This document shows, in pieces, positions 10,808-20,941 of a DNA stretch of 64,000 nucleotides. The position numbers and the translations under genes are program-made. Location of the stretch: assembly GCF_020523625.1 (NCBI RefSeq), contig NZ_JAJAQH010000003.1, forward strand, positions 186,001 through 250,000. Reading direction: 5' to 3'. Numbering within the stretch: position 1 is the stretch's first letter; every line of letters begins with the position of its first letter. The notes under the pieces are model-generated. The model worked only from the letters and a program-made list of their open reading frames with translations, was not told the origin of the DNA and did no database searches. The DNA comes from Methylovorus menthalis (GTDB taxonomy: Bacteria > Pseudomonadota > Gammaproteobacteria > Burkholderiales > Methylophilaceae).

Positions 10808-11619
10808 TACTCGCCGATTTGCAGTAGCAATCCGCGACGGCGGGCTGCACGGAAATATCCCAGAAAGGCAGCAATGCCACCGCCCAGGTATAAAATATTC
10901 AGCAGCATGGCATTTACCAGGTAATGCATATTGAATGTGCCATGCAATAGTAGCTCGCGCATGCCTTCAAACACGTGGCTTGCTGGCAATGCCCAGGCCA
11001 CCGGCTGCAGCCAGTGCGGCAGGGTGGCGACAGGATAATAAATGGCACACAAGGGCTGAATGGCAAACACGGCAATCCAGGCGACACTCTCGGCGCCGAG
11101 GCCGTAGCGCAACACAATGCCGGACACCAGCAATCCCACAGCCCAACCCATGGCGATCAGATTGAAAAAGAAGGCGATGAGCGGCAACCCCATATCAAAA
11201 ATGTTGTAGTCAAACAGGGGAATCGCCACCAGCGCTGCGCCGCCAATGCCAATCAGGGTGCGGATCAGGCTCATGACAATCAGCGCCGAGACCATTTCGT
11301 AGGGGCGAAGAGGACTGACAAAAAGATGACCGAGGTTGCGCGACCACATTTCTTCCATGAACACCAGGGCAATGCCCAGTTGGCTGCGAAACAGCACATC
11401 CCACAACAATACGGCGGACAGGAGAATGCCTGCAGCCTGTGCGATGTAATGGCTGTTTTCCTTGAGAAACAAGGTGATGAAGCCCCATAACACCATCTGC
11501 ACCGTGGGCCAGTACACCATTTCCAGCACGCGCGGCCAGGATGTACGCATGAGGTAAAGATGGCGCAGCACGATGGCGCCGATACGGCGCGGCGAATAAT
11601 GGATGTCTTGTTTGCTCAT
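10807..11619 (-). CDS. ABC-2 type transporter permease
   Basis: A 270-residue membrane protein with about six hydrophobic segments, of the ABC-2 permease type. It would pair with the ATPase encoded just upstream; the ATPase stop and this ATG overlap as ATGA. A conserved-looking cytoplasmic segment MEEMWSRNLGHLFVSPLRPY precedes the central membrane segments, as in exporters of the DrrB/NodJ class. Substrate cannot be deduced. The stop overlaps the ung start by one base, so all genes here are probably on one message. Confidence 0.88.
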   Translation of the reverse strand: MSKQDIHYSPRRIGAIVLRHLYLMRTSWPRVLEMVYWPTVQMVLWGFITLFLKENSHYIAQAAGILLSAVLLWDVLFRSQLGIALVFMEEMWSRNLGHLFVSPLRPYEMVSALIVMSLIRTLIGIGGAALVAIPLFDYNIFDMGLPLIAFFFNLIAMGWAVGLLVSGIVLRYGLGAESVAWIAVFAIQPLCAIYYPVATLPHWLQPVAWALPASHVFEGMRELLLHGTFNMHYLVNAMLLNILYLGGGIAAFLGYFRAARRRGLLLQIGE

Positions 11620-12368
11620 TGTGGGGCGCGGTCCCGTGCGATGTCGATAAAGACCTCTTCCATGGAGGTGCGGCCGTAACGCGCCAGCAGGGCGTCGGGC
11701 GAGCCGGTGTCGACTACTTTGCCCGCGCGCAGCATGATCACGTCACTGCACATGCGCTCGACTTCGGTCATGTTGTGCGAAGCGAGCAGAATGCTGGCGC
11801 CGGTGCGTTGCTGGTATTGTTCCAGGTGCGTGCGGATGGCGTCGGCAGTATCCGGGTCCAGCGAGGCCGTCGGCTCATCCAGCAGCAAGACCTCCGGTTC
11901 GTTGATCAATGATTTGGCGAGGGATACCCGGGTTTTTTGTCCTGCGGACAATTTGCCATAGGGGCGGTCCAGCAGCGAACTCAGGTTGAGGTCTTCGGCC
12001 AGTTTGGCAATGCGCTGCTTGAGCGCGGGCAGGCGATAGAGATGGCCAAATACCGTGAGGTTTTGGCGTACGGTAAGGCGCTGCGGCAAATCGACGTAAG
12101 GCGATGAAAAATTCATGCGGTGCAACAGGCGGTGCCGGTGTTTCAGCATGTCTTCGCCCAATATGCGGATATTGCCGCTGCTGGGCAGCAACAGCCCCAA
12201 CAGCATGGCAATGGTGGTGGTCTTGCCCGCGCCATTACCGCCGAGCAGGGCCGTCGTCACCCCGCGCCGGGCCGTGAAATCCAGGCCGTTGATCGCGGTG
12301 ACCTGATCGAAGTGCTTGTACAGGGCGCTGACTTCAATCACCGTATCCTTGCTGTTATCAAGGCTCAT
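11616..12368 (-). CDS. ABC transporter ATP-binding protein
   Basis: A 250-residue ATPase subunit with Walker A GGNGAGKTT, signature motif LSAGQ, Walker B LLLDEPTA and the H-loop SHNM in order. It is the partner of the ABC-2 permease encoded next. The start at 12368 was chosen because GGAGGT lies five bases upstream; the open frame extends further upstream but there it only overlaps the TauE gene in another frame. Substrate is unknown. The small CcmA/DrrA-like architecture without extra domains suggests an exporter. Confidence 0.92.
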   Translation of the reverse strand: MSLDNSKDTVIEVSALYKHFDQVTAINGLDFTARRGVTTALLGGNGAGKTTTIAMLLGLLLPSSGNIRILGEDMLKHRHRLLHRMNFSSPYVDLPQRLTVRQNLTVFGHLYRLPALKQRIAKLAEDLNLSSLLDRPYGKLSAGQKTRVSLAKSLINEPEVLLLDEPTASLDPDTADAIRTHLEQYQQRTGASILLASHNMTEVERMCSDVIMLRAGKVVDTGSPDALLARYGRTSMEEVFIDIARDRAPQ

Positions 12369-12381
12369 GCCATACCTCCGC

Positions 12382-13173
12382 TCATATGATTTTCCACAGC
12401 ATGTTGAGCCCGAGAGCAAGCAGCAGGCAGGCAAAGAGGCGCCGTAAAATCGGTGTCGGCAGGCGATGCGCCAGAGCAGCACCCCAAGGCGCCGTGACAA
12501 TACTTGCCAGTGCAATGCCAGCCAGCGCAGGCAGGTAGATAAACCCCAGGCTGTTGGCGGGCAAGCTGGGCACGCTCCAGCCGGTATAGATATAGCCTAT
12601 GGTCCCCGCCAGGGCGATAGGCAGGCCGATGGCGGCAGAGGTGCCAATGGCGCGTTTCAAGGGAATATTGCAATAGTGCAGGTAGGGCACGGATACCGTA
12701 CCGCCGCCGATGCCAACCAGGCTGGAGATAAAACCGATAATCACCCCCATGACGCCATTCAGCCAGCGGCCAGGGACGCGTCGTGCCTGATTGGGGCTGA
12801 GCTTGAACAACATCTGGCATGCCACCGTCGTGAGGAATATCGCAAAAATCGCTTGTAGCGCATGGCTGTGTATCTGGGCAACGAGCAGGCTGCCCAGCAG
12901 GGTGCCTAGCACAATGGTGGGCGCCAGTTGCTTTATCAATGGGAAATCTACATTGTCCTTGCGGTGATGTGCCCGTGCCGATGACAGCGATGTAAACACA
13001 ATGCTGGCGAGCGACGTGCCCAGCGCAATGTGCATGATATGACTTTCCGGGAAGCCAAGTCCGGCGAACAGGTGCGCCAGGATAGAAACAATCACCACGC
13101 CGCCGCCTATGCCAAAAAGGCCAGACAGCACGCCGGTTGCAGCACCGGCTGCCAGATAGTACAAAAATTCCAT
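12382..13173 (-). CDS. TauE/SafE family membrane transporter
   Basis: A 263-residue integral membrane protein with two glycine-rich repeat halves, LSGLFGIGGGVVIVSIL near the N-terminus and ISSLVGIGGGTVSVPYL in the middle, which are the hallmark of the TauE/SafE (DUF81) family. Members export sulfite, sulfoacetate or related anions; the specific substrate is not predictable. It is the first gene of the leftward group TauE, ABC ATPase, ABC permease, ung, with only a 13-bp gap to the ATPase. Confidence 0.9.
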   Translation of the reverse strand: MEFLYYLAAGAATGVLSGLFGIGGGVVIVSILAHLFAGLGFPESHIMHIALGTSLASIVFTSLSSARAHHRKDNVDFPLIKQLAPTIVLGTLLGSLLVAQIHSHALQAIFAIFLTTVACQMLFKLSPNQARRVPGRWLNGVMGVIIGFISSLVGIGGGTVSVPYLHYCNIPLKRAIGTSAAIGLPIALAGTIGYIYTGWSVPSLPANSLGFIYLPALAGIALASIVTAPWGAALAHRLPTPILRRLFACLLLALGLNMLWKII

Positions 13174-13226
13174 AGTCAGATCAGAGCTTGGGTTAAGAGA
13201 TTAGTTTCAGAAGGGATGTTGAGTGC

Positions 13227-13649
13227 TTATTTTTCTGCCCGGCTAATGAGTCGGCTCAATGCTTCACCCAGCGGGGAACCTTTGAGTTTTTGCGCCAGAT
13301 CGTCCAGGTTTTCCGCGGCTTGCGCGCTTAATGTACGCAGTATTTTGGGTGTTTCGCGCGTGCCAGATTGCACTTGCACTTCCACCCGAATTGAAGTAAC
13401 TTCAACCCCTTGCTTTTGCAGACCACTGATTAAAGTAGGTAATAAAAGCTTCAGTCTGGCCGCAATCGCGCCGTTATGGGCGTATACGGTCAGGCGCTTG
13501 TGCTTGATCACACCCGGTTGCGTATAGCGCGCCAGCTGAGCAGGCACAACAGCATTCCAGGCATTTTTAGAGGCAGTCAAACTGTCCGACAAGCTGGTCA
13601 ATGCTTCGAGATTGGCATTGTCTTTGAATAACGCGTTCAGCTTGCGCAT
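13227..13649 (-). CDS. DciA-like (DUF721) protein
   Basis: A 140-residue protein with the DUF721 pattern: an N-terminal W..VV...LA.YT.P....H..L.V...N.A.A..L..L.P.L segment and a C-terminal RVEVQV stretch. DciA proteins load the replicative helicase in bacteria lacking DnaC; assignment to that role rests on the family and not on direct evidence. It is divergent from the M23 peptidase gene, next to secA, an arrangement that recurs in betaproteobacteria as far as I recall. The C-terminal tail (SAQAAENLDDLAQKLKGSPL) is a small helical extension. Confidence 0.75.
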   Translation of the reverse strand: MRKLNALFKDNANLEALTSLSDSLTASKNAWNAVVPAQLARYTQPGVIKHKRLTVYAHNGAIAARLKLLLPTLISGLQKQGVEVTSIRVEVQVQSGTRETPKILRTLSAQAAENLDDLAQKLKGSPLGEALSRLISRAEK

Positions 13650-13676
13650 GCCGATGGGCTCTCAAAGGGGAATTGC

Positions 13677-14555
13677 GTGAATATCATTATTGTCTCTGAC
13701 ACAATGGCAAAACCCAGGGTTCTCACTCTGGGGCAAATAGTGCTGTTTTTGGCGCTGCTGGTAGCAGGCATTGCTTTGCTCACATCCTTCCTTATTCTGC
13801 CACAGGCAGATGGCAAGCACCATGGCGTCAAGGCACTCATTCCTGCCGCCCTGAATCTCGTATCCCCCAATACTCAAGAGCATATTGATGCCCTCGCCAT
13901 GCAGCTTGGTGAATTGCAGGCGCGCATGATGCGGCTGGATGCCACCAGCGAGCGCCTCTCCGGCATGGCGGGTATCTCGCCATCCACTCCTGAAGAAGCG
14001 CAGCACGAACCTGGACGGGGCGGCCCCGAAGTACGCGGGTACGGACTGGATGTCCCGCAACTGCAGGAGAAGATATCAGAACTGCTGTTTGAGATGGAGC
14101 GCAAGCAGGACCAGCTGAGTGCCATTGAGGCATTCATGATGCAGCAGAGCGTGCAGAAAAATGCTTTCCCCAATGGGCATCCCGTCAATGGCGCTTATAA
14201 CTCTTCAAGTTACGGTTGGCGCCTGGACCCCTTCAGCGGCAGGATGGCCTTCCATGAAGGCCTGGATTTTACCTCTGAGGTAGGTACGCCCATTTACGCG
14301 GCGGCAGGTGGCCTTGTCACGACGGCAGAGCAGACGCCCGATTATGGTAAAATCGTCAAGATTGACCATGGTGCAGGTTTTGAGACCAGATATGCCCACG
14401 CCTCAGAATTATTGGTAAAGGTGGGTGACCGGGTTGAAAAAGGCCAAATGATCGCAAGAGTAGGTACTACAGGACGTTCTACGGGTGCCCATCTGCATTT
14501 TGAAGTGCGTCTGAATGGCGCTCCGCTCGACCCAAGGAAATATTTGCTGAATTAA
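13677..14555 (+). CDS. M23 family metallopeptidase (LytM/NlpD-like), membrane-anchored
   Basis: Probable cell-wall endopeptidase or its regulator acting in the periplasm. An N-terminal hydrophobic segment (IVLFLALLVAGIALLTSFLIL) anchors it. A coiled-coil-like region with LQEKISELLFEMERKQDQL follows, and the C-terminal M23 domain has HEGLDF (zinc ligands His and Asp), YAHASELLVKVGDRVEKGQ and the HLHFEVR motif, so the zinc site looks complete. Start: GTG at 13677 behind AAAGGGG; an ATG at 13704 is an alternative. It is divergent from the DciA-like gene and precedes secA. Confidence 0.9.
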   Translation: MNIIIVSDTMAKPRVLTLGQIVLFLALLVAGIALLTSFLILPQADGKHHGVKALIPAALNLVSPNTQEHIDALAMQLGELQARMMRLDATSERLSGMAGISPSTPEEAQHEPGRGGPEVRGYGLDVPQLQEKISELLFEMERKQDQLSAIEAFMMQQSVQKNAFPNGHPVNGAYNSSSYGWRLDPFSGRMAFHEGLDFTSEVGTPIYAAAGGLVTTAEQTPDYGKIVKIDHGAGFETRYAHASELLVKVGDRVEKGQMIARVGTTGRSTGAHLHFEVRLNGAPLDPRKYLLN

Positions 14556-14666
14556 GTCGTCCATCATGGATGGACGCGCGTTGTTGCTGGCATTGTTACA
14601 TATCCAGAAACTGTTTAAGTCAACCTAGAGGTTTCCGTCCATGTGGCGGAAAGTTGGTGTTATTGC

Positions 14667-17405
14667 ATGTTATCCACGCTGTTCAAGAAAATTTTCGGTA
14701 GCCGCAACGAGCGGCTGGTCAAACAATATGCACAGAATGTGCAGGCGATTAACGCGCTGGAGCCTGCATTGCAGGGTCTGAGCGATGAACAGCTGAAAGC
14801 CAAGACGGAAGAGTTCAAGCAACGCTATCAAAACGGCGAGTCGCTGGAAAAACTATTGCCTGAAGCCTTTGCGGTGGTGCGTGAAGGCAGCCGCCGTATT
14901 CTGGGCATGCGCCATTTTGACGTGCAACTGATTGGTGGCATGGTGCTCAACGCTGGCAAGATTGCCGAAATGCGTACTGGTGAAGGTAAAACCCTGGTGG
15001 CCACATTGCCCGCCTACTTGAATGCGCTTACCGGCAAGGGCGTGCATGTCATTACCGTCAATGATTACCTGGCAAAGCGTGACGCCGAGTGGATGGCGCG
15101 TCTGTACAACTTCCTGGGCCTAAGCGTCGGCATCAACCTCTCGCAGATGTCGCATGATGCCAAGCAAGAGGCTTATGCCGCTGACATTACTTACGGTACC
15201 AATAACGAATTCGGTTTTGATTACCTGCGCGACAACATGGTGTTTACCTCGCAGGAGCGCGTGCAGCGCGGTCTCAGCTATGCGCTGATTGATGAAGTCG
15301 ACTCCATCCTGATTGACGAAGCCCGTACTCCCCTGATTATCTCTGGTCAGGCCGATGACAGCATCGATCTCTATGTGCAGATGAATGGCATCGCCGCCAA
15401 GCTGAAGCGCCAGCAGGAAGAAGAAGGCGAGGGTGATTTCTGGGTGGATGAGAAATCCCATCAGGTGTTGATGTCCGAAGCCGGTCATGAGCATGCCGAG
15501 CAATTGCTGGCTGAAGCCGGTTTGCTGTCCGAAGGTGCAAGTCTTTACGATGCTGCCAGTATCAGCCTTGTTCACCATATGTATGCCGCGTTGCGTGCGC
15601 AATCGCTGTTCCACCGTGATCAGCACTATGTGGTGCGCGATGGCGAAATTGTGATCGTGGACGAATTCACTGGCCGCATGATGCCGGGCCGCCGCTGGTC
15701 CGATGGCTTGCATCAGGCAGTTGAGGCCAAGGAAGGCGTGGCGATCCAGAAAGAAAACCAGACGCTGGCATCCATCACCTTCCAGAATTATTTCCGTATG
15801 TATGGGAAGTTGTCCGGCATGACTGGTACTGCCGATACCGAAGCTTATGAATTCAACCAGATCTACGGTCTGGAAACCGTGGTGATTCCTACCCATCGTG
15901 GCATGCAGCGCAAAGACATGATGGACAAGGTCTACCGTACCTCAGGCGAGAAGTATCGCGCTGTCATCGAAGACATCAAGGACTGCCAGAGCCGTGGTCA
16001 GCCAGTGCTGGTGGGTACGACCTCGATTGAAAATTCCGAACTGATTTCTCATCTGCTGAACGAAGCCAAGCTGGAGCACCAGGTGCTGAACGCCAAGCAG
16101 CATGAGCGCGAGGCGCAGATTATTGTGCAGGCTGGCCGTCCAGGCGTGATCACGATTGCTACCAACATGGCGGGTCGTGGTACCGACATCGTGCTGGGGG
16201 GTAACCCTGAGCCAGAGATCGCGCTGGTGCGCGGTGATGAAAGTCTCAGCGATGCTGACAAGGAAGCCCGTATCGCTGCCATCAAGGCAGACTGGCAGAA
16301 GCAGCATGACGCTGTGCTGGCAGCAGGCGGCCTGCATATTATTGGTACCGAACGCCATGAATCGCGCCGGGTGGATAACCAGTTGCGCGGTCGCTCTGGC
16401 CGTCAGGGTGACCCAGGCTCCAGCCGCTTCTATCTGTCGCTGGAAGACCAGTTGCTGCGTATTTTTGCTTCTGACCGCGTATCGGCCATCATGGAACGCC
16501 TGAAAATGCCTGATGGCGAAGCGATTGAGCACCCATGGGTGACGCGTGCCATCGAGAATGCACAGCGCAAGGTGGAAGGCCGTAACTTCGATATCCGCAA
16601 GCAACTGCTTGAATACGATGATGTGTCGAATGACCAGCGCAAGGTGATCTACCAGCAGCGTAATGAATTGCTGGAAGCCGCCGATGTAGGCGAGACCATC
16701 GCCGCCATGCGCGCAGATGTCGTCAATGACACCTTTGCTTCGCATATTCCGCCTGGCACGCTGGAAGAGCAGTGGGATATCGCCGGGCTGGAGAAAGTTT
16801 TGCTGGCCGAGCTTGGCCTTGATATTCCATTACAAAAAATGCTGGAAGAAAATCCTGACCTGCATGAAGAAACCTTGCGTGAGCATGTGGTGAATGCCGC
16901 TGAAGCTGCCTATGCCGCCAAGGAGCAGCAAGCCAGTGCCGATGTCATGCGTCAGTTTGAGCGCGCTGTGATGTTGCAAAGCCTTGATAACCATTGGCGC
17001 GAGCATCTGGCGGCGCTGGATCATCTGCGTCAGGGTATTCACCTACGGTCTTATGCGCAGAAAAATCCTAAACAGGAATACAAGCGCGAGGCATTTGAAT
17101 TGTTCGCAGCTCTGCTCGATACCGTGAAGCGTGAAGTTACCCAGATCACTATGCTGGTTCAGGTACGTAATGAAGCGGATGTTGAAGCGGTTGAAAAGCC
17201 AGTGGAACTGGAAAACGTGCAATATCAGCATGCTGACTATGATGCGAGCGCCAGCGTGGGTGAAGACTCACTGGAAATTGCCGATGCTTCCGCTACCGAA
17301 GAAAGCCAGCCCTTTGAGCGTGAAGGCGTCAAAGTTGGGCGCAATGATCCTTGCCCATGTGGTTCCGGTAAAAAATACAAGCAGTGCCATGGCAAGCTGA
17401 GCTGA
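14667..17405 (+). CDS. secA: Preprotein translocase subunit SecA
   Basis: ATPase motor driving protein export through SecYEG. The 912-residue product, near the usual length, has Walker [12 protein letters not shown], Walker [27 protein letters not shown] in the second nucleotide-binding fold, [20 protein letters not shown], and a C-terminal zinc-binding motif [14 protein letters not shown] that binds SecB and phospholipid. I placed the start at the ATG at 14667 ([11 protein letters not shown]), the conserved beginning; the frame extends eight codons upstream to a GTG with no family support. No SecM-like leader was seen in the 110 bp upstream. Confidence 0.98.
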   Translation: MLSTLFKKIFGSRNERLVKQYAQNVQAINALEPALQGLSDEQLKAKTEEFKQRYQNGESLEKLLPEAFAVVREGSRRILGMRHFDVQLIGGMVLNAGKIAEMRTGEGKTLVATLPAYLNALTGKGVHVITVNDYLAKRDAEWMARLYNFLGLSVGINLSQMSHDAKQEAYAADITYGTNNEFGFDYLRDNMVFTSQERVQRGLSYALIDEVDSILIDEARTPLIISGQADDSIDLYVQMNGIAAKLKRQQEEEGEGDFWVDEKSHQVLMSEAGHEHAEQLLAEAGLLSEGASLYDAASISLVHHMYAALRAQSLFHRDQHYVVRDGEIVIVDEFTGRMMPGRRWSDGLHQAVEAKEGVAIQKENQTLASITFQNYFRMYGKLSGMTGTADTEAYEFNQIYGLETVVIPTHRGMQRKDMMDKVYRTSGEKYRAVIEDIKDCQSRGQPVLVGTTSIENSELISHLLNEAKLEHQVLNAKQHEREAQIIVQAGRPGVITIATNMAGRGTDIVLGGNPEPEIALVRGDESLSDADKEARIAAIKADWQKQHDAVLAAGGLHIIGTERHESRRVDNQLRGRSGRQGDPGSSRFYLSLEDQLLRIFASDRVSAIMERLKMPDGEAIEHPWVTRAIENAQRKVEGRNFDIRKQLLEYDDVSNDQRKVIYQQRNELLEAADVGETIAAMRADVVNDTFASHIPPGTLEEQWDIAGLEKVLLAELGLDIPLQKMLEENPDLHEETLREHVVNAAEAAYAAKEQQASADVMRQFERAVMLQSLDNHWREHLAALDHLRQGIHLRSYAQKNPKQEYKREAFELFAALLDTVKREVTQITMLVQVRNEADVEAVEKPVELENVQYQHADYDASASVGEDSLEIADASATEESQPFEREGVKVGRNDPCPCGSGKKYKQCHGKLS

Positions 17406-17432
17406 GTTACCGCTTTTTGTTTGGCTTGATGA

Positions 17433-17460
17433 AACCCGGCTGATGGCCGGGTTTTTTATT
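17433..17460 (+). terminator. Rho-independent terminator after secA
   Basis: AACCCGGC at 17433-17440 pairs with GCCGGGTT at 17446-17453, followed by a T-run. Confidence 0.88.
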
Positions 17461-17547
17461 GGTGGCATGGCTTTTGCGTGAATAAGCCTGTGAAAGAAGT
17501 GCCCGGTGAGTGTTGGTTCGGGCAAAAGCAGAAGGCGAGGCGTATCA

Positions 17548-18864
17548 ATGGCAGTCAGCAGCGGTGTTACGCGCATGATATTGGGCCTGGGCGGGCTTAT
17601 GCCAGCAAGTGTGATGGCCGCTGTCGCTGGCCCCGGCATGGTGCCTGTGACACAGATCAGTGCCGGGGATACGGCGTGGATGCTCACAGCCACAGCCTTG
17701 GTGTTGCTGATGACCATTCCCGGTCTCGCCTTGTTTTACGCAGGCATGGTGCGCAAAAAGAATGTGCTCTCGACCGCCTTCCAGAGTCTGGCGGTTACCT
17801 GCGTGGTCACCCTTGTCTGGGTGGTGGTGGGCTACAGTCTCGCGTTCACGCCATCCAGTTTTTTCATTGGCGGCTTTGATCGGGTCTTGCTGCATGGGCT
17901 GGGTTTCAGCCCGGATGGGGCGGAGATCAGTGTCAGTCATATTGCCTCCAGCGTGCCTGAAGCCGTGTTTGTCATGTTTCAGCTTACCTTTGCCATCATT
18001 ACGCCAGCCCTGCTGACGGGCGCTTTTGCCGAGCGTATCCGCTTCCCTGCCATGCTGCTGTTTATCGCTCTATGGAGCTTGCTGATCTATGCGCCGATTG
18101 CGCACTGGGTGTGGGAGCCAGGCGGCTGGCTGGCCGCGCAGGGTGTGCTCGACTTTGCGGGTGGCACGGTAGTGCATATCAATGCGGGCATCGCTGGTCT
18201 TGTCTGCGCTTACATGCTGGGGCCGAGGCTGGGATATGGCCGAGTCGCTTTCCCACCATTCAATCTTACCTACACCTTGCTTGGGGCTTCTTTGCTGTGG
18301 GTGGGCTGGTTTGGGTTTAATGCAGGGTCTGCCGTAGCCGCCGACGGCCGGGCAGCCATGGCCATGCTGGTGACGCAAGTGGCGACTGCCATGGCGGTAT
18401 TAACCTGGATGGCGCTGGAGTGGTGGGTGAAGTCGCGCGCGACTTTGCTTGGGGCTTGCTCGGGTGCTGTGGCGGGCCTGGTCGCCATTACCCCAGCCTC
18501 CGGGTTTGTGGATGCAGGTGGCGCCCTGATTATCGGCGTGGTGGCAGGTATTGCCTGTTATTGGGGCGCCACCGGCTTGAAGCAGGTGTTGGGCGCGGAT
18601 GATGCGCTCGATGTGTTTGGCATTCATGGCATAGGCGGCATTGTCGGTGCTTTGCTTACCGGCCTGTTGGCGAATCCTGCCGTGGGCGGCATGCATGGCA
18701 ACATGATCGCGCAAACCACAGGGGTGATTGCCACCCTGGTGTATAGCGGCGTCGGTACCTGGGTGATCTTGCTGCTTGTGAACCTGGTGAGTCCGTTGCG
18801 GGTGAGTGCCGACGATGAGGAAGATGGGCTGGATATTTCGCAACATGCGGAGCGCATCATCTGA
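17548..18864 (+). CDS. amtB: Ammonium transporter (Amt family)
   Basis: Channel-type ammonium transporter in the cytoplasmic membrane. Starting at the ATG at 17548 (behind a GGCGAGGCG stretch) the product has 438 residues with a probable signal peptide ending near MAAVAGP, as in other Amt proteins. Family segments are present: FYAGMVRKKNVLST, WVWEPGGWL, GGTVVHINAG and HGIGGIVGALLTG, with about eleven membrane segments. A GTG at 17506 would add 14 residues. There is no glnK upstream, the usual partner; instead a small unknown gene overlaps the stop as ATGA. Confidence 0.94.
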   Translation: MAVSSGVTRMILGLGGLMPASVMAAVAGPGMVPVTQISAGDTAWMLTATALVLLMTIPGLALFYAGMVRKKNVLSTAFQSLAVTCVVTLVWVVVGYSLAFTPSSFFIGGFDRVLLHGLGFSPDGAEISVSHIASSVPEAVFVMFQLTFAIITPALLTGAFAERIRFPAMLLFIALWSLLIYAPIAHWVWEPGGWLAAQGVLDFAGGTVVHINAGIAGLVCAYMLGPRLGYGRVAFPPFNLTYTLLGASLLWVGWFGFNAGSAVAADGRAAMAMLVTQVATAMAVLTWMALEWWVKSRATLLGACSGAVAGLVAITPASGFVDAGGALIIGVVAGIACYWGATGLKQVLGADDALDVFGIHGIGGIVGALLTGLLANPAVGGMHGNMIAQTTGVIATLVYSGVGTWVILLLVNLVSPLRVSADDEEDGLDISQHAERII

Positions 18865-19151
18865 TGGCGGACACTGAAAAAACAGCGATTGCCGCGCATC
18901 TCTATGTTGCCTTGCGTCGGGTTGCCAACCGCGTCATTGATATCGAGTGGATGGCGCAGAACGAAGAGTATGCCCGTGCCATCATCAAATTCGCGGTTGA
19001 GCAGGGCAATGAAGAACTGGCGCGCCAGGCGCTACGCTACCAGGCCTTGCTGGATGGCGAGCCTGCACCCAGGGAAGCCTCCGCCAGAGCCGAGGCCACT
19101 CCACCTTCGGCCGATACTGTCAAAAAGCGCTATATCGGCACGTTGCGATAG
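18864..19151 (+). CDS. Small protein of unknown function, coupled to amtB
   Basis: A 95-residue protein whose ATG overlaps the amtB stop (ATGA), so translation is probably coupled. The N-terminal two thirds looks alpha-helical: AHLYVALRRVANRVIDIEWM followed by YARAIIKFAVEQGNEELARQ. The C-terminus is richer in Ala and Pro and ends in a short basic tail. I recognise no domain. The helical pattern and position next to an ammonium transporter lacking glnK make a link to nitrogen uptake conceivable, but nothing in the sequence proves it. Confidence 0.7.
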   Translation: MADTEKTAIAAHLYVALRRVANRVIDIEWMAQNEEYARAIIKFAVEQGNEELARQALRYQALLDGEPAPREASARAEATPPSADTVKKRYIGTLR

Positions 19152-19331
19152 TATGCTTGATCAATCCTCCGGGGTCGCTTGCTGTTGACAGGCTTGTGAT
19201 TCTTGAGATGGTTTCATCTTCGCCTGCACTACGCTCATTCCATTGCACTATCCATATCCAGGGTTTTCTGCGCCTATACCTCGCTGCATGTTTGTTATAA
19301 TCCTGAGGCTATTCTCCAGAGGTTGTTTCCC

Positions 19332-19535
19332 ATGAGTTCTGATCCCAATTCCACTGCTGTATCCTCGCCCTGTATCGGGGTCTGTGCCATGAACGAAGAA
19401 ACTGGCTTGTGCGAAGGCTGTTTTCGCACCATAGACGAGATTCGCGAGTGGTGGGATATGTCACCACAACAGCGCCATGAAGTGAAGGATCGACTGGCGC
19501 AGCGCCAGATCGAGATTGCCCGGTTCGACGACTAA
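19332..19535 (+). CDS. DUF1289 small cysteine-rich protein
   Basis: A 67-residue protein with the DUF1289 pattern: SPCIGVCAMNEETGLCEGC followed by RTIDEIREWWDMS. The four cysteines are spaced like a small metal-binding knuckle. Function is unknown in the family. The ATG at 19332 follows a weak AGAGG site; the frame runs further upstream without resemblance to the family, so I used this start. Confidence 0.85.
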   Translation: MSSDPNSTAVSSPCIGVCAMNEETGLCEGCFRTIDEIREWWDMSPQQRHEVKDRLAQRQIEIARFDD

Positions 19536-19690
19536 GCCTGCTTATCCTCATTTGCCAGCTTTGGGGCTTCAGCTTGCGCGGATAATGACGCTCAGGTTTG
19601 CCCCCGCCCACATGTCATGCCCTTGTCGTGGTGATCGGGTAGAATCGCGACTACTTTTAATTTTGTGTCCATCTTTCGGGAAACCTCCAC

Positions 19691-20917
19691 ATGCCAGTTC
19701 ACCTTACTGCTCCTGATGCCGCCACCCTGAAGCCGGTTGCCGGCATTACCTTAGGCTATGCCAAAGCGCATATCCGCAAGCCAGACCGCAAGGATGTGCT
19801 GGTTATGCAACTGAGCCCCGGCACTCGGGTGGCGGGCGTATTCACGCAGAACCGTTTTTGCGCCGCGCCAGTCACGCTTTGCCGTGAACACCTGGCTGGC
19901 CCGAATGAAATCCGCGCGTTGGTGGTCAATACCGGCAATGCCAACGCGGGTACTGGCGAGCCCGGCATGCAGCATGCGCGTGAAACCTGTGATGCTCTGG
20001 CGCAGTTGCTGGAGTGCAAGGCTGAACAGATTCTCCCATTTTCGACCGGTGTGATTCTGGAGCCTTTGCCAGTTGATCGTCTCGTGGCGGGCTTGCCTGC
20101 TGCCGTTGCCAATCAGCGTGCTGATGGCTGGCTGGATGCCGCCGAGGCCATCATGACGACCGATATCGTGGCAAAGGGCGCATCGCGTCAGGTAACGCTG
20201 GGCGGCAAGCTGGTGACGATTACCGGCATCGCCAAAGGCTCCGGCATGATACATCCCAACATGGCGACCATGCTGGGCTATGTGGCGACCGATGCGGCGG
20301 TTAGCCAGTCTGCCCTGCAGGCGATCATCGATCACGCGGTAAATCACTCGTTCAACTGCATTACCGTCGATGGCGATACCTCGACCAATGACTCCTTGAT
20401 CCTTATGGCGACGGGCCAGGCGGCGAATGCGGAAATTACTGAAAGCAGCAGTGAGTTTGAGGCTTTGCGTGCGGTGATGACCGAAGTAGCTGTTGAGTTA
20501 GCGCAAGCCATTGTGCGCGATGGCGAGGGTGCTACCAAGTTCATGACCATTCATGTCGAGGCCGGCAAGGATCGCGAAGAATGCCGCAAGGTGGCCTATG
20601 CCATTGCGCATTCCCCGCTGATCAAGACGGCATTCTTTGCCTCTGACCCCAATCTTGGCCGGATTCTGGCGGCCATCGGTTACGCCGGTATCGCTGACCT
20701 GGATGTCAACGCCATGCAGCTTTACTTGGGCAACGTGCTGGTGGCGGAGCATGGTGGCCGTGCCGCCAGTTATGAAGAAGCCCAGGGTGCGGCAGTCATG
20801 AAAGAAGCGGAAATCACCGTTCGTGTGGTGCTGAATCGCGGTAATGCGAAAGCTACCGTGTGGACCTGTGACTTTTCCTTTGATTACGTCAAGATCAATG
20901 CAGATTATCGCTCCTGA
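19691..20917 (+). CDS. argJ: Glutamate N-acetyltransferase / amino-acid acetyltransferase (ArgJ)
   Basis: Bifunctional arginine-biosynthesis enzyme that recycles the acetyl group from N-acetylornithine to glutamate. It is made as a precursor that cuts itself at the threonine of the [14 protein letters not shown] motif, visible here near residue 190. Other family signatures are TGNANAGTG near residue 80, the TDTxxK-like [11 protein letters not shown] segment and DGDTSTNDS. Length 408 residues is typical. The ATG at 19691 lies after a weak ribosome site. It is followed after 24 bp by the DUF815 ATPase, probably on the same message. Confidence 0.96.
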   Translation: MPVHLTAPDAATLKPVAGITLGYAKAHIRKPDRKDVLVMQLSPGTRVAGVFTQNRFCAAPVTLCREHLAGPNEIRALVVNTGNANAGTGEPGMQHARETCDALAQLLECKAEQILPFSTGVILEPLPVDRLVAGLPAAVANQRADGWLDAAEAIMTTDIVAKGASRQVTLGGKLVTITGIAKGSGMIHPNMATMLGYVATDAAVSQSALQAIIDHAVNHSFNCITVDGDTSTNDSLILMATGQAANAEITESSSEFEALRAVMTEVAVELAQAIVRDGEGATKFMTIHVEAGKDREECRKVAYAIAHSPLIKTAFFASDPNLGRILAAIGYAGIADLDVNAMQLYLGNVLVAEHGGRAASYEEAQGAAVMKEAEITVRVVLNRGNAKATVWTCDFSFDYVKINADYRS

Positions 20918-20941
20918 TTTTTGAATCCAGACGAGGTATAC

